NCBI GenBank assembly: GCA_024710805.1
Contig: JANJUB010000073.1
Span: forward strand, 38,713-102,712
DNA length: 64,000 bases
Source: Fimbriimonadaceae bacterium
GTDB taxonomy: Bacteria; Armatimonadota; Fimbriimonadia; Fimbriimonadales; Fimbriimonadaceae
Reading direction: 5' to 3'
The position numbers and the translations under genes are program-made. This document shows positions 50,949 through 60,500 of this stretch, piece after piece (position 1 is the stretch's first letter; the number at the start of each line of letters is the position of its first letter). A model generated the notes under the pieces. The model saw nothing but the letters and a program-made list of their open reading frames with translations. It did not search any database and was not told the origin of the DNA.

Positions 50949-52628
50949 ATGGCCCTCGATCTCACCGACGTCACCAAACTGCTCGAGTCCCGGAGACGGG
51001 AGCGAGCACGGTCGCGGGTCGCTCCTGCGGACCCGATCGAGGTTCGCCGTTGCCTCGGATTGGAGCCTTTGCCTCCCCGCACGGACCTGCACCTGCAGCA
51101 AGTGTCGCGGACAGACTTTGAAGGCTACGTGGTCGAGCGGTGGCAGTTCGAATCGCAGCCGGGAGTCGTGGTGCCCGTGTCGGTCTACCGCCCCGCAGCC
51201 GACGGGCCCCACTACGCCATCGTGTACGCCGCCGATGCTTGGGGCGATGGTCGTAATGCCGAATGGGCCCAGAGCTTTGGCATCGCCATGGCCCTTCACG
51301 GATTTGTGACCCTCGCCCTCGATCCGCCGGGCGTCAGCGACCGGGCCGCCATGGGCGATCGAAACGACCCGACGCTGGCGGACGCCGCGCCGGCTCTCGG
51401 AGTGTACGTCTGGGACTTGCTGCGGACGCTCGACGTTGTCGTCGCGCTGGGCGGATTGCTCATCGAGAAGGTGGGATTGACCGGCGCAGGTTATGGGGGC
51501 GACGCCGCTTTGCTCGCCTCCGTTCTCGATGAACGGTTCTACGCCGTCGCCGTGACGGGGTGCGGACACAGTCAGGAGTCGCACGTGGCAGGCGCGTTCA
51601 CATCGGTTCCCGGCTTGAGCGAACTCGGAGATTGGGCGCACTTACTGGCGGTTCGTGCGCCGAAACCCCTTTCGCTCATGGTCGCCGAAGAAGACGATCC
51701 GGCCGGGGTCGAGGCCACGCACAAGAAGCTCGCGGGATCGTATCGGCGCTCGGAAGGCAACCTGGGCTGGACCCGCTTCCTCGGAGCGCGCGACTACACG
51801 AGGCGGATGCGCGAGGCGGCAGCCGCGTTTTTCCGTCACCACCTTCAGGGCGAGCCGGCGGCGCCGTATGCGGTCGAGCCGCGCCCGCTGACGGACAGCG
51901 CGACCAATCCCCACCCGGCGGGGACGGTTGCCGCCGACCACCTAAGCCAACCGGTCGGAACCGCCGGATTCCTCGAGTTGCGCCGGACAGCGCTCGCCAA
52001 GCCCTATCCGGGCAAGGATCCCGAGCTTCGGGCTTGGGGCAAGCATGGGCGGGTCGAGCCGCCCGAGGCAGCAGAGTCGTTACGGCTCGTCGATGCGGGC
52101 GAAGCGACCGGAGTGACGGTCTTGCCCGCCTTGCCCGACGCGGCGCTCATCGCATCGGGATTGAGCGCGCCCGAGTTCTACGCGCAGGTCTTGCATCTCG
52201 TGTTGCCGGGCGGGCCGGAGGGTTGGGAGCCGTTGGCGCTCACCGGCGACTCGCTGTCTGCGGTGATCGCTTCGGTCCGGACCCTGATAAAAGCGAACGA
52301 TCCGCCGCCGATCGTGAAGTCGATCGATGCGGAAGGTCCGCTCGCCAGCTTGACCGCGAAGTTCTTTACGCGCTACCGCCCCGATGTCGCGATCCGAACC
52401 ACGCACGATGTGCGCAGTTGGGAAGAGGTTGCATCTCTCGGTTTGCTGGTTCCGGGCGCACGGTATCGTCCTTGGCCGTGGCCCAGCGAGAGCGTGGCTC
52501 CACCGGTGCCGATCGAAGAGCCGGTCGAGGCCTCGCCGATGCTGTTCGAGGACTCCGAGCGGGGCGTTCCGATTTGGGTTGAGGATGACGGGCCGCCGGC
52601 TCCGGAGACCGATGTGGATCAGCCCTGA
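50949..52628 (+). CDS. Alpha/beta-hydrolase-fold protein (AXE/Abhydrolase_7-like), nucleophile position altered
   Basis: VWDLLRTLDVVVALGGLLIEKVGLTGAGYGGDAALLASVLDERF aligns by eye with the usual RIGvtGxSGGG motif. Confidence 0.7.
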   Translation: MALDLTDVTKLLESRRRERARSRVAPADPIEVRRCLGLEPLPPRTDLHLQQVSRTDFEGYVVERWQFESQPGVVVPVSVYRPAADGPHYAIVYAADAWGDGRNAEWAQSFGIAMALHGFVTLALDPPGVSDRAAMGDRNDPTLADAAPALGVYVWDLLRTLDVVVALGGLLIEKVGLTGAGYGGDAALLASVLDERFYAVAVTGCGHSQESHVAGAFTSVPGLSELGDWAHLLAVRAPKPLSLMVAEEDDPAGVEATHKKLAGSYRRSEGNLGWTRFLGARDYTRRMREAAAAFFRHHLQGEPAAPYAVEPRPLTDSATNPHPAGTVAADHLSQPVGTAGFLELRRTALAKPYPGKDPELRAWGKHGRVEPPEAAESLRLVDAGEATGVTVLPALPDAALIASGLSAPEFYAQVLHLVLPGGPEGWEPLALTGDSLSAVIASVRTLIKANDPPPIVKSIDAEGPLASLTAKFFTRYRPDVAIRTTHDVRSWEEVASLGLLVPGARYRPWPWPSESVAPPVPIEEPVEASPMLFEDSERGVPIWVEDDGPPAPETDVDQP

Positions 52629-52773
52629 CGCACGCGCATCTGTTTGGGCGTTGTGCCCTCTCTGAGCCCGTCGGAGTCCCGGCTGGCTAATCAAGGCGCC
52701 TTGTGGGTGAAGGGATGCGTCGTGCCCTCGCACTCACGCCAATGTGCCCCACGTGTTGAACTGGCTAATAACC

Positions 52774-52805
52774 GACAAAAAAACCCCTCGCAATGATGCG
52801 AGGGG
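52774..52805 (-). terminator. Terminator downstream of flgE
   Basis: CCCCTCGCATCATTGCGAGGGGTTTTTTTGTCGG on the minus strand. Confidence 0.88.
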
Positions 52806-52825
52806 ATGGACATCTAGCTAGGCCT

Positions 52826-54103
52826 TTATCGCTTGATGTTGATCAGGTCCTGCAGCATTTCGTCGACCGTGGTGACGACCCGGGTGTTCGCCTGGAAGCC
52901 ACGCTGGGTGACGATCAGCTCGGTGAACTCGGTGCCGATGTCGACATTCGACTGCTCGAGAAAGCCGGCGTTGATGATGCCGCGGCCGCCGGACTTGGGC
53001 ACGCCGATTGAGGCGATTCCCGAGTTGTCGGTCTGACGCCACTGGTTGCTGCCGATGCGCTCCAAACCGCCCGAGTTCGGGAAGTTGGCGAGGGCGATCT
53101 GGCCGAGTTGACGGGTGAGACCGTTCGTGAAGATGCCGGTGACAATGCCCTCGGAGCTGACCGAGAAGCCCTGCAACGAACCGGCCGGATAGCCGTTCTG
53201 GCCGCTGACCTGAACGCTGGTCTCCGAGGACAGCTGCGTGATGGCGCGGAAGTTCAGGTTCACGTTGAACGTTTCTGAGGCACCGCGGGCGGGAATCGCC
53301 ACCGTGCCCATGGCCTCGGGATTCAGCAACGTACCGGTTCCATCGAAGTAAAGCCGCTGATTGGTGCCCGAAGAGAAGTCACCGATGGGGGTCTCTCCCT
53401 CGAAGGCCTGCCACTCCCAGCTCGACGTCGCACCGGTCGGCCCGTTGCCGTCGGCGGGGCTCTGGCGGTTGCTGAAGCGAATCGTGATGTCGTGCGAACC
53501 ACCCAGCGCGTCGTAGGTTCGAACCGTCGTCGTCCACGTGTCGGTGGCAGTTGCCGAACCCTTCAGGTTGCCGGCCATGTCCACTTGCGTTGTCTGCTGG
53601 ACGGCGCTCTGCTGGCCAACGGGAATGTTGATCGCCGAAGCGGCGTCGACGGGGGTGTTCGAGTCGATGAGGCCGAAAGAGTCGGCACGCCAGCCCATGA
53701 CGCGCTGACCGGTCGATCGCATGACCAGATCACCGTTCGCATCGAGATCGAAGGAGCCATCTCGAGAGAAGGTCAGGGCCGAACCATCGCTGACGATGAA
53801 GAAGCCGTTCCCTTGAATCGCCAAATCGGCCGGGCGGTTTGTGGCGTTGAGCGATCCCTGCTCCATATTGGTATCCGTTCCCCCCACAAACACGCCCAAG
53901 CCGAGTTGGAGCGGGTTGCGGCCACCCAAGGCGCTGCCGGGACGAGACGCCCCCCGCAGGGTCTGGGAAATCATGTCTTGGAAAGTGACGCGGGAGCTCT
54001 TGAACGCCGTCGTATTAACGTTCGCGAGGTTGTTGCCGATGACGTTCATCCGCGTCTGCTGCGCTTTGATGCTGGCAACGCCAGCGAGTAGGGCCTGTAG
54101 CAT
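52826..54103 (-). CDS. flgE: Flagellar hook protein FlgE
   Basis: MLQALLAGVASIKAQQTRMNVIGNNLANVNTTAFKSSRVTFQDM; C-terminal VDIGTEFTELIVTQRGFQANTRVVTTVDEMLQDLINIKR. Confidence 0.93.
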   Translation of the reverse strand: MLQALLAGVASIKAQQTRMNVIGNNLANVNTTAFKSSRVTFQDMISQTLRGASRPGSALGGRNPLQLGLGVFVGGTDTNMEQGSLNATNRPADLAIQGNGFFIVSDGSALTFSRDGSFDLDANGDLVMRSTGQRVMGWRADSFGLIDSNTPVDAASAINIPVGQQSAVQQTTQVDMAGNLKGSATATDTWTTTVRTYDALGGSHDITIRFSNRQSPADGNGPTGATSSWEWQAFEGETPIGDFSSGTNQRLYFDGTGTLLNPEAMGTVAIPARGASETFNVNLNFRAITQLSSETSVQVSGQNGYPAGSLQGFSVSSEGIVTGIFTNGLTRQLGQIALANFPNSGGLERIGSNQWRQTDNSGIASIGVPKSGGRGIINAGFLEQSNVDIGTEFTELIVTQRGFQANTRVVTTVDEMLQDLINIKR

Positions 54104-54243
54104 GGTTTCGTTATCTCCTTCGTTCCGTTCGTAGCGGTCGTGGCAAAGGAGAGAGAAAGCCAAGTCGGGCGTTCTCGGCGCATCCCCGGGTTTGCCGGGG
54201 GCCTGCGGTTGGTTCCTTTGCCGGGTTAAGTCGTTAGGTGGGG

Positions 54244-54603
54244 TTACACCACCACCGCACTGTCAATATTCGTGAACACGTTCTCCTTGAGGTTGGCCTT
54301 GTCGACCGCGGTGATCACCGTGCGGTTCTTCACCGACACGACGAGCGCGATGTCATCGACCATCACCAGAGAGTCGCGGGCGCCCTTTTCGGCGGCCTTG
54401 TTGACTCCGTTCATCACCCGCTCCCATTGATCCGCGCCGAGCTCGATGTTTCGGCTCTGCAGACGGGTCTGGGCGTGGCCCGACAGCTTCAGCTGATCCT
54501 GGAGGATCGTGCCGAAATCGGGACCGGTGCTTTGCACTTGAGCTGGGGCCGGGGCGACCTGCCCCTGCATCAGCTCTTGAACTCGGGTGTTTTGGATCTT
54601 CAT
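54244..54603 (-). CDS. TIGR02530-type flagellar operon protein
   Basis: FGTILQDQLKLSGHAQTRLQSRNIEL...; position between flgD and flgE. Confidence 0.82.
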   Translation of the reverse strand: MKIQNTRVQELMQGQVAPAPAQVQSTGPDFGTILQDQLKLSGHAQTRLQSRNIELGADQWERVMNGVNKAAEKGARDSLVMVDDIALVVSVKNRTVITAVDKANLKENVFTNIDSAVVV

Positions 54604-54612
54604 GGCTCTACA

Positions 54613-55053
54613 TCAAGACTGCGTTGCCGCAGCGGTCGCCTCCTGAATCTGCAGAACGTTGCCCATCTCGACTTCGACGAGGCCATCGTTGGCCTCGCGT
54701 ACGACGAGGTAGTTTCGGCCGTCCCGGATGATCACCCGTTCGACCTTGCCTTCAACCAGCGGACTGGTCTCGTTGCCCACGACCGAGAAGGGTCGGATCG
54801 CGGTCACCTTCTTGCCGATCATGCCTGCGGCTTGACTGGCGTCGAGGCTGCCTCGCATGGCGTCCATCCCCTGCACGGTTCCGAGCTGAGCCATCTGCGC
54901 AAAGAAATCGCGGTCGCTCATCGGTTCGAGCGGGTTTTGGGTCGCCAACTGAACCGTGAGGAGGACCAAGAAGGTCTCCATGTTCAGCGTGCTTCCCGGG
55001 GTCGTGCTGCCCCCGGCTTTCGTGGGCAGACTGTTGATCGGATTGATGTTCAT
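54613..55053 (-). CDS. flgD: Flagellar hook assembly scaffold FlgD
   Basis: METFLVLLTVQLATQNPLEPMSDRDFFAQMAQLGTVQGMDAM. Confidence 0.92.
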   Translation of the reverse strand: MNINPINSLPTKAGGSTTPGSTLNMETFLVLLTVQLATQNPLEPMSDRDFFAQMAQLGTVQGMDAMRGSLDASQAAGMIGKKVTAIRPFSVVGNETSPLVEGKVERVIIRDGRNYLVVREANDGLVEVEMGNVLQIQEATAAATQS

Positions 55054-55066
55054 AGGTTCCTCTGGT

Positions 55067-56584
55067 CTAAATCGTCAGGTCGACGCCCGTTGCCCGGGTC
55101 GGGGCGTAGGTCGGGCGGACGGGTGCCGCGTTGGTCGCAAACTCTCGAACGGCGGGCATGAACTGCGGCTGCGGTTGCGACGGGTTCTGGCGGCTCGGCT
55201 CTTGGTGGCTACCGAAATCGCTCACCGAGAACGCGCCAAGATGAACCCCGCGCTGTTCGAGCGACTGGCGCAACTCGGCTTGGACGGCGTGAACGGCCTG
55301 TCGAACGCGCTCGTTATCAGTAACAATCTGTGCCTCAACCTGGTCATTTTGCTGGGTAAGGACAACCTTGATGTCGCCGAGGTCGAGGGGTCGAAACTCA
55401 ATGGTGATGCGCTCTTGCGGGCGGGTGGCCAGGGCGGTCTCGATCCGATCCGCGAGGGCGCGGACCAGTTCGTGGGTCGCTACCGGGCGATCAAGGGATT
55501 CGATCTTGGGAGCCGCCACCGCCTTCGCAACCGGGGCGTTGGCTTCGATCAAAGTCGGCTTGGGTTGGTGCGGATTCTCGCTGTTGCTTTGCTCGTGAGA
55601 CGGCTCGCCAAAGCGGCGCTGAGGGGTCTCGGAGCCCTCTCCGTCGATTGACAGGATGCTGTCAGCGCCCTTCGTGGCTCCTTCTTCGGGAAGGTGCGGT
55701 ACGACGGCCCCCGCGCGTCTCGTTGTTTCGTTCTCTGCGTTGCGCGGCACAAAGGCATCCGCTCCCTTCGTCGTTGGTTCCTCGACGTTGCGCGGCTCGA
55801 CGGGATCGAAGGTTCTCGCTTCGGAAGGGCGCGGTACAACAGCCCCCGCGCGCCTCGTGGTTTCTTCTCCTGCGTTGCGCGGTACGACGGTCCCGGCGCT
55901 GCTCGTGGTTTCTTCCCCTGCGCTGCGCGGCACGATCGCATCCGCGCTGTTCGTCAGTTCTCCGTCAGCATTGCGCGGTACGACGGCCCCCGCGCTCCTC
56001 GCGGTTTCTTCCCCGACGTTGCGAGGCACGATAGCATCGATGCCCGTCTTCACGTCTCGATCAACCGCAATGCGGGTAATGCCCAGTTCGGGGTTGTCGA
56101 GCAGCTTCACCAACGCGGCGCGCTCATCAAGCGAAGCCGGGGACTTGCTGAGAAGCACGTCGGGAGCGATTTCCACGACTGGCTCGGTAGGCGCAGAAGC
56201 AAACGGTGCGAGCGAAGGCGAAGGCGTAAGCGATCCGGCCACATCGGTTTGGGCAAGTGCCATCGCGAAAGCGAGGTTCGCGTTCTGGGCGTCTGCGGCG
56301 GAGTCCGGTTGGATCGACTGAGCATTCGGCTCGGGAGTCGTCAACTTCTCGCCGCAGGGAATGGTTTCCCCGGGCGGCGCGCCCGGTGGTTCGGGACCTC
56401 CCGCCGCGGCCAGCAGCTGCGCGATCAGCATCTCGAATCCGGCGGGTGCGCCGTTTGAGGGCACCTCCACCTGGGGATTCGTGATTCCGAGTAATGCGCT
56501 GATCTGCATTGCGACACTGAGATCATCGGCAACATTGCGGGGAAACTCAGGCAGATTTTTCGGGGCGTCCCCCGAATCTGTCAT
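55067..56584 (-). CDS. FliK-like flagellar hook-length control protein with 16-aa tandem repeats
   Basis: C-terminal ERITIEFRPLDLGDIKVVLTQQNDQVEAQIVTDNERVRQAVHAVQAELRQSLEQRGV (Flg_hook domain); adjacent to flgD. Confidence 0.85.
   Translation of the reverse strand: MTDSGDAPKNLPEFPRNVADDLSVAMQISALLGITNPQVEVPSNGAPAGFEMLIAQLLAAAGGPEPPGAPPGETIPCGEKLTTPEPNAQSIQPDSAADAQNANLAFAMALAQTDVAGSLTPSPSLAPFASAPTEPVVEIAPDVLLSKSPASLDERAALVKLLDNPELGITRIAVDRDVKTGIDAIVPRNVGEETARSAGAVVPRNADGELTNSADAIVPRSAGEETTSSAGTVVPRNAGEETTRRAGAVVPRPSEARTFDPVEPRNVEEPTTKGADAFVPRNAENETTRRAGAVVPHLPEEGATKGADSILSIDGEGSETPQRRFGEPSHEQSNSENPHQPKPTLIEANAPVAKAVAAPKIESLDRPVATHELVRALADRIETALATRPQERITIEFRPLDLGDIKVVLTQQNDQVEAQIVTDNERVRQAVHAVQAELRQSLEQRGVHLGAFSVSDFGSHQEPSRQNPSQPQPQFMPAVREFATNAAPVRPTYAPTRATGVDLTI
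55646..56068 (-). repeat. 48-bp (16-aa) in-frame tandem repeat array within the fliK-like gene
   Basis: Repeat phase points at 55694, 55742, 55790, 55829 (39-bp step), 55877, 55925, 55973, 56021; protein consensus AGAVVPRNAGEETTRR/ADAIVPRN. Confidence 0.9.
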
Positions 56585-56586
56585 AC

Positions 56587-57297
56587 TTGGATGTGCCAGA
56601 GCGCGAACACTCCCCTTTGCAGGCGGTTCTTTTCGACGTCGATGGCACGCTGGTCGATTCGTTTCCCATGTGCATCCCCGGCCTGGCCGACACGTATGAG
56701 CACTTCACCGGAAACCGACCTTCGGACGAAACCCTTCGCTCCATCATGGGCATCCCGCTCAAGGTTCAAATGCGTCTGTTTCAGGAGACCGAACCCGACG
56801 AGGAGACCGTCGAGCGAATGATCGCCTACGCATTGGAGCGATACGACGTCTACGCGCACCGCGAACGACTGTTCGATGGCGCCGTCGATGCCCTTCGCAT
56901 CTTGCACCGAGCCGGGATCAAAACCGCCCTGGTGACGAGCAAGAACGCGACGGAGGTGGCTTCGTTCCTGTCCCGATTTTCTGCCCGCGACGCCGTCGAC
57001 ACCACCGTGTGTGCCAGCGACGTCGTCCATCCGAAACCCCACGCCGAATCGGCGATCTTGGCCTGCTCCCGACTTGGAGTCTCGCCCGATCGCGCCGCTT
57101 TCGTGGGTGATTCCGTCTTTGACTTACAGTGTGCCCATGCTGCCGGGATTGCGACTTCGGTCGCAGTTACCTACGGCGGAGGCACCGAGACCGCGCTGCG
57201 TGCGGAGCAACCGAGTTGGGTCTTCCCCACTCCCGAGGCTCTGCGCGAATGGGCGCAAAACGAAGTAGCAACCTTATGCCTCGACGCAAGAACGTAA
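56587..57297 (+). CDS. HAD family hydrolase (phosphoglycolate phosphatase-like)
   Basis: QAVLFDVDGTLVDSFPM; KTALVTSKNA; HPKPHAESAILA; AFVGDSVFDLQCAHAAG. Confidence 0.9.
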   Translation: MDVPEREHSPLQAVLFDVDGTLVDSFPMCIPGLADTYEHFTGNRPSDETLRSIMGIPLKVQMRLFQETEPDEETVERMIAYALERYDVYAHRERLFDGAVDALRILHRAGIKTALVTSKNATEVASFLSRFSARDAVDTTVCASDVVHPKPHAESAILACSRLGVSPDRAAFVGDSVFDLQCAHAAGIATSVAVTYGGGTETALRAEQPSWVFPTPEALREWAQNEVATLCLDART

Positions 57298-60200
57298 CCC
57301 CCGATTTATCGACCCCGGCCGAAACCACGGCCCCGACCGAAACGAAATCGACGCGAAGCCGCAAGCCCAAGGTGGAAACGCCAGCGGCTGAAGTGCCCGT
57401 GGTCGAGACCCCCAAGCCGCGCACCCGGCGGGCCGCAAAGCCCAAGGCCGAGCCGGAGCCGGTGGTCGTAGAGGCGAAAGCCCCGCGATCCCGCAAGCCG
57501 AAGGTCGAAGCCGACGCTGAACCCGCGACGGTAGTCGAGGAATCGAAGCCTGCCCGTTCGCGACGCGGCCGAGCCAAGGTCGAAGAGGCTCCCGTCGCCG
57601 AAGCCGTGGCGGAGCCTAAACCGTCGCGAGCTCGAACCCGAACTCGAAAGCCCACCGCGGCCGATGCCGCGCTCGAAGCTCTGGTCGCCGAAGCGGACGT
57701 CGCCCCCATCCAATGGCGACCCCGCACCATCAAGGAGAAGCCCGCCCCCACAGAGTCGCAAGCCGCCCGAACCGATGAACCGCGCGGACGCCGACGGCGT
57801 CGTGGCCGAGGTGGCTCCGCGCAAGGCGAAACGCTGAACTTGGCGCCAACCACGGAAGCCGCCGCCGAAGCGCCGGTAACCGAAGAAGCTGTCGAAGATG
57901 GGGAAGCTCCCCGAGGCCGACGACGACGAGGCGGTCGACGCTCCGATGCGAAGGTCGAGCCGAAGTCCGAGCCAACCCCGGTGGTTGCGGTCGTGGCCGC
58001 TCCCGAGCCGCCTGCCATTCCGATGCGCCCGAGCATCGTGATTCCGCCGGACGCACCCCAGGTGATCCTCCGTGAAGGTCTGCCGACGCTGGTGCGCAAC
58101 GGACGGGTCTACCCGCCGATCGCCTTCTTTGGCGATGCGCGCAACGAGACCAAGGCAAAGACGGTTATCGATGAGATTCGCATGGCGGGCGAGGCCGGAG
58201 TTCATCTCCATAGCCTGACCATCGACTTTGAAGTTGACTCCGACACCGTGGGCGACCACGTTGCCCTCGCCGGCTACTTGCTCAAGAAGGTCCTGGAGGC
58301 CGACCCCGAGGCGCAAGTGTTCTTCCGCGTCGTGTTCGCCGCGCCAAAGGGCTGGACCGAACGGTATCCGGGTGCCAAGTACACGATGGCGACCGGCGAA
58401 GTCGCCGAGCCCAGTGTCTGCGACGACCGTTTCTGGTCGGACGCGCAGGAGTGCCTTGAGCGGTTTGTTCGTCAGTTGCGGTTGCTTCCCCAGAAGGACT
58501 CGATCCTCGGCGTGCACCTCGATCGCGGCGAGTGGTTCTATCCCGATGGCGTGGGCTATGACACCTCTCGCGCCGCGCGGGACAAGTTCCAGGACTGGGC
58601 GAGAGCCCGTTATCGCAACGACATCGTGTCGCTGCGCGCGGCATGGTTCAACGGGTCCGCGGAGTTCGGGCGGCTCGAAGTTCCGAAGTACGAGCGGCCG
58701 ACCGACGACAAGTTTGTGCGCGCCAACCGCCAGGAGCGATCATGGGTGGACTACCACCTGTTCCTCAGCGACGCGGCGGTGAACCGGATCAGCGACCTTG
58801 CCTACACGGTCAAGGAAGCAAGCGATGGCTACTTCGTGGTCGGCGTGAGCTACGGATACACCTTCGAGTGGTCGCACCCCGCCAGCGGGCACCTTTCCCT
58901 CGGCAAGCTCCTTCGGATGCGCGAGATCGACTTCGTGGCTGGCCCGCCGAGCTACCGAAACCGCGAGCCCGGCGGCGCCGCTTCATTCCCCGGCCCGGTC
59001 GACAGCTTTGCGCTCAACGGCAAGCTGTTCCTCAGCGAAGAGGACTACAAGACCAGCCTCGGCAGCGGCTATGATCCCGACGACTTCAACCCGATGATCA
59101 AGACCCCGCAAGCGCTGGAGAGCGTCCATTGGCGCGGCATCGGCGCGGCGCTGGCCCACGGCTCGGGCGTCACGTGGATGGACCTCTGGGGCAACGGCTG
59201 GCTGAAGACGCCGAGCGCCTGGCAGCGGGCCGAAGTCGCTCGCGAGACGATGGTCTTGCGAATGGCGTCCCCCGAGACTCCCGCCGACGTCGCTGTGTTC
59301 ATCGACGAGCGGTCGCTGGCGTACCTTGTGGATCAGAAGGGCTTCAATCTCCTGGTGCAGAACGTGCGCGAGTCGGTGATGCGTTCGGGCATGAGCGCCG
59401 CGTTCTACTTGCTCAGCGATCTGCAGCACCGCGAGACGTTCCCCGAGAGCAAGCTGTACGTGTTCCTGAACGCTTGGGACGTGCGGCCCGAGCTGCGCGC
59501 GGCGATCAAGAGCCGTTTGCAGCGCGGCAACAAGGTGTTGTTCTGGGTGTACACCGCGGGACTGTTCGACTCCGGCCGCGAGTCCTTGGAGCGCGCCCGT
59601 GAAGTCACCGGCATCGCCCTCAAGCCGCAGCCCTTCCACAGCAAGACGGGGACGACGATTGTCAATCGCCGGCATCCGCTTTGTGAGGTGTTCGAGGACA
59701 AAACCAACGTCGGCGGCGCCCACTTGGAGCCCAGCTACTTCGCGATTCCCGAGGACGGCATTGTTCTCGGCGAATACACCCAGACCGGCTTGCCCAGCTT
59801 TGTGCTGCGAGAGTTCCGTTCGGAGACCGATCCGGCTTCGACCTGGAAGTCGGTCTTCCTTGGCGAGCCCATCGTCACCCCTTCGCTGCTTCGCACGTTG
59901 GGCGAAATGGCCGGAGCCCACGTGTGGAGCTTCACCGAGGACGTCGTTCATGTTCGCGCGCCGTTCCTCACCGTGCACTGCACGGGCACCGGCCCCCGCA
60001 CGATCACCTTGCCCGCCAAGTGGTCGGCGTACAGCCTGACCAACCGCGAGTGGGTGAGCACGGACGCGACCAGCCTGCGGTTCACGGCGACCGACGGTTC
60101 GACTCATGCCTTCTTGGTCGGTGTTCGCGACGATCTGGAGCATCTGCTCAACCTCGATCCCACGGCGATGCTGAAGATCGACAAGCTGCCCGAACGGGAC

Positions 60201-60500
60201 GCCAACACGGTGGACGCCGATTCGTTCTCGTTCGACGTGCCGATCATGAAGCTCGACGAATGGATGGAGGGTCAAGAGGGCGACGACATCGCCGACGACC
60301 TGCTCTTCAAGACGCGCCTGCTCGAAGATCTTCCTGCCGTCCCCGAGGAAGAGGATGAACCGCTTCGATCGGGCCGGCGCAGGAAACGACGTCGCCGCGG
60401 AGGCAGCGAGGAGACAGCTGGACGCCGACGCGATGGCGAGGCGGTCCAAGTGGATGCCGACCTCGGAATGAGCGTCGTGTTCCGTAGGCGAGACACATGA
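57276..60500 (+). CDS. Large protein: disordered RG/AKPE-rich N-terminus, GH-A/GH42-like glycosidase core, RRRKRRRRGG C-terminal tail
   Basis: MPRRKNVTPD start; TRRAAKPKAEPEP and RRRRRGRGG; HLDRGEWFYPDGVGYDTSRAARDKFQDWARARYRN resembles GH42-type barrels; ATGA overlap with era. Confidence 0.75.
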   Translation: MPRRKNVTPDLSTPAETTAPTETKSTRSRKPKVETPAAEVPVVETPKPRTRRAAKPKAEPEPVVVEAKAPRSRKPKVEADAEPATVVEESKPARSRRGRAKVEEAPVAEAVAEPKPSRARTRTRKPTAADAALEALVAEADVAPIQWRPRTIKEKPAPTESQAARTDEPRGRRRRRGRGGSAQGETLNLAPTTEAAAEAPVTEEAVEDGEAPRGRRRRGGRRSDAKVEPKSEPTPVVAVVAAPEPPAIPMRPSIVIPPDAPQVILREGLPTLVRNGRVYPPIAFFGDARNETKAKTVIDEIRMAGEAGVHLHSLTIDFEVDSDTVGDHVALAGYLLKKVLEADPEAQVFFRVVFAAPKGWTERYPGAKYTMATGEVAEPSVCDDRFWSDAQECLERFVRQLRLLPQKDSILGVHLDRGEWFYPDGVGYDTSRAARDKFQDWARARYRNDIVSLRAAWFNGSAEFGRLEVPKYERPTDDKFVRANRQERSWVDYHLFLSDAAVNRISDLAYTVKEASDGYFVVGVSYGYTFEWSHPASGHLSLGKLLRMREIDFVAGPPSYRNREPGGAASFPGPVDSFALNGKLFLSEEDYKTSLGSGYDPDDFNPMIKTPQALESVHWRGIGAALAHGSGVTWMDLWGNGWLKTPSAWQRAEVARETMVLRMASPETPADVAVFIDERSLAYLVDQKGFNLLVQNVRESVMRSGMSAAFYLLSDLQHRETFPESKLYVFLNAWDVRPELRAAIKSRLQRGNKVLFWVYTAGLFDSGRESLERAREVTGIALKPQPFHSKTGTTIVNRRHPLCEVFEDKTNVGGAHLEPSYFAIPEDGIVLGEYTQTGLPSFVLREFRSETDPASTWKSVFLGEPIVTPSLLRTLGEMAGAHVWSFTEDVVHVRAPFLTVHCTGTGPRTITLPAKWSAYSLTNREWVSTDATSLRFTATDGSTHAFLVGVRDDLEHLLNLDPTAMLKIDKLPERDANTVDADSFSFDVPIMKLDEWMEGQEGDDIADDLLFKTRLLEDLPAVPEEEDEPLRSGRRRKRRRRGGSEETAGRRRDGEAVQVDADLGMSVVFRRRDT

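Noticed and set aside
55646-56068. CRISPR-like array
   Set aside because: Units are contiguous and in-frame (48 bp) with degenerate sequence rather than invariant repeats separated by unique spacers.
58983-60449. 488-aa minus-strand ORF
   Set aside because: Antisense shadow of the 57276..60500 gene.
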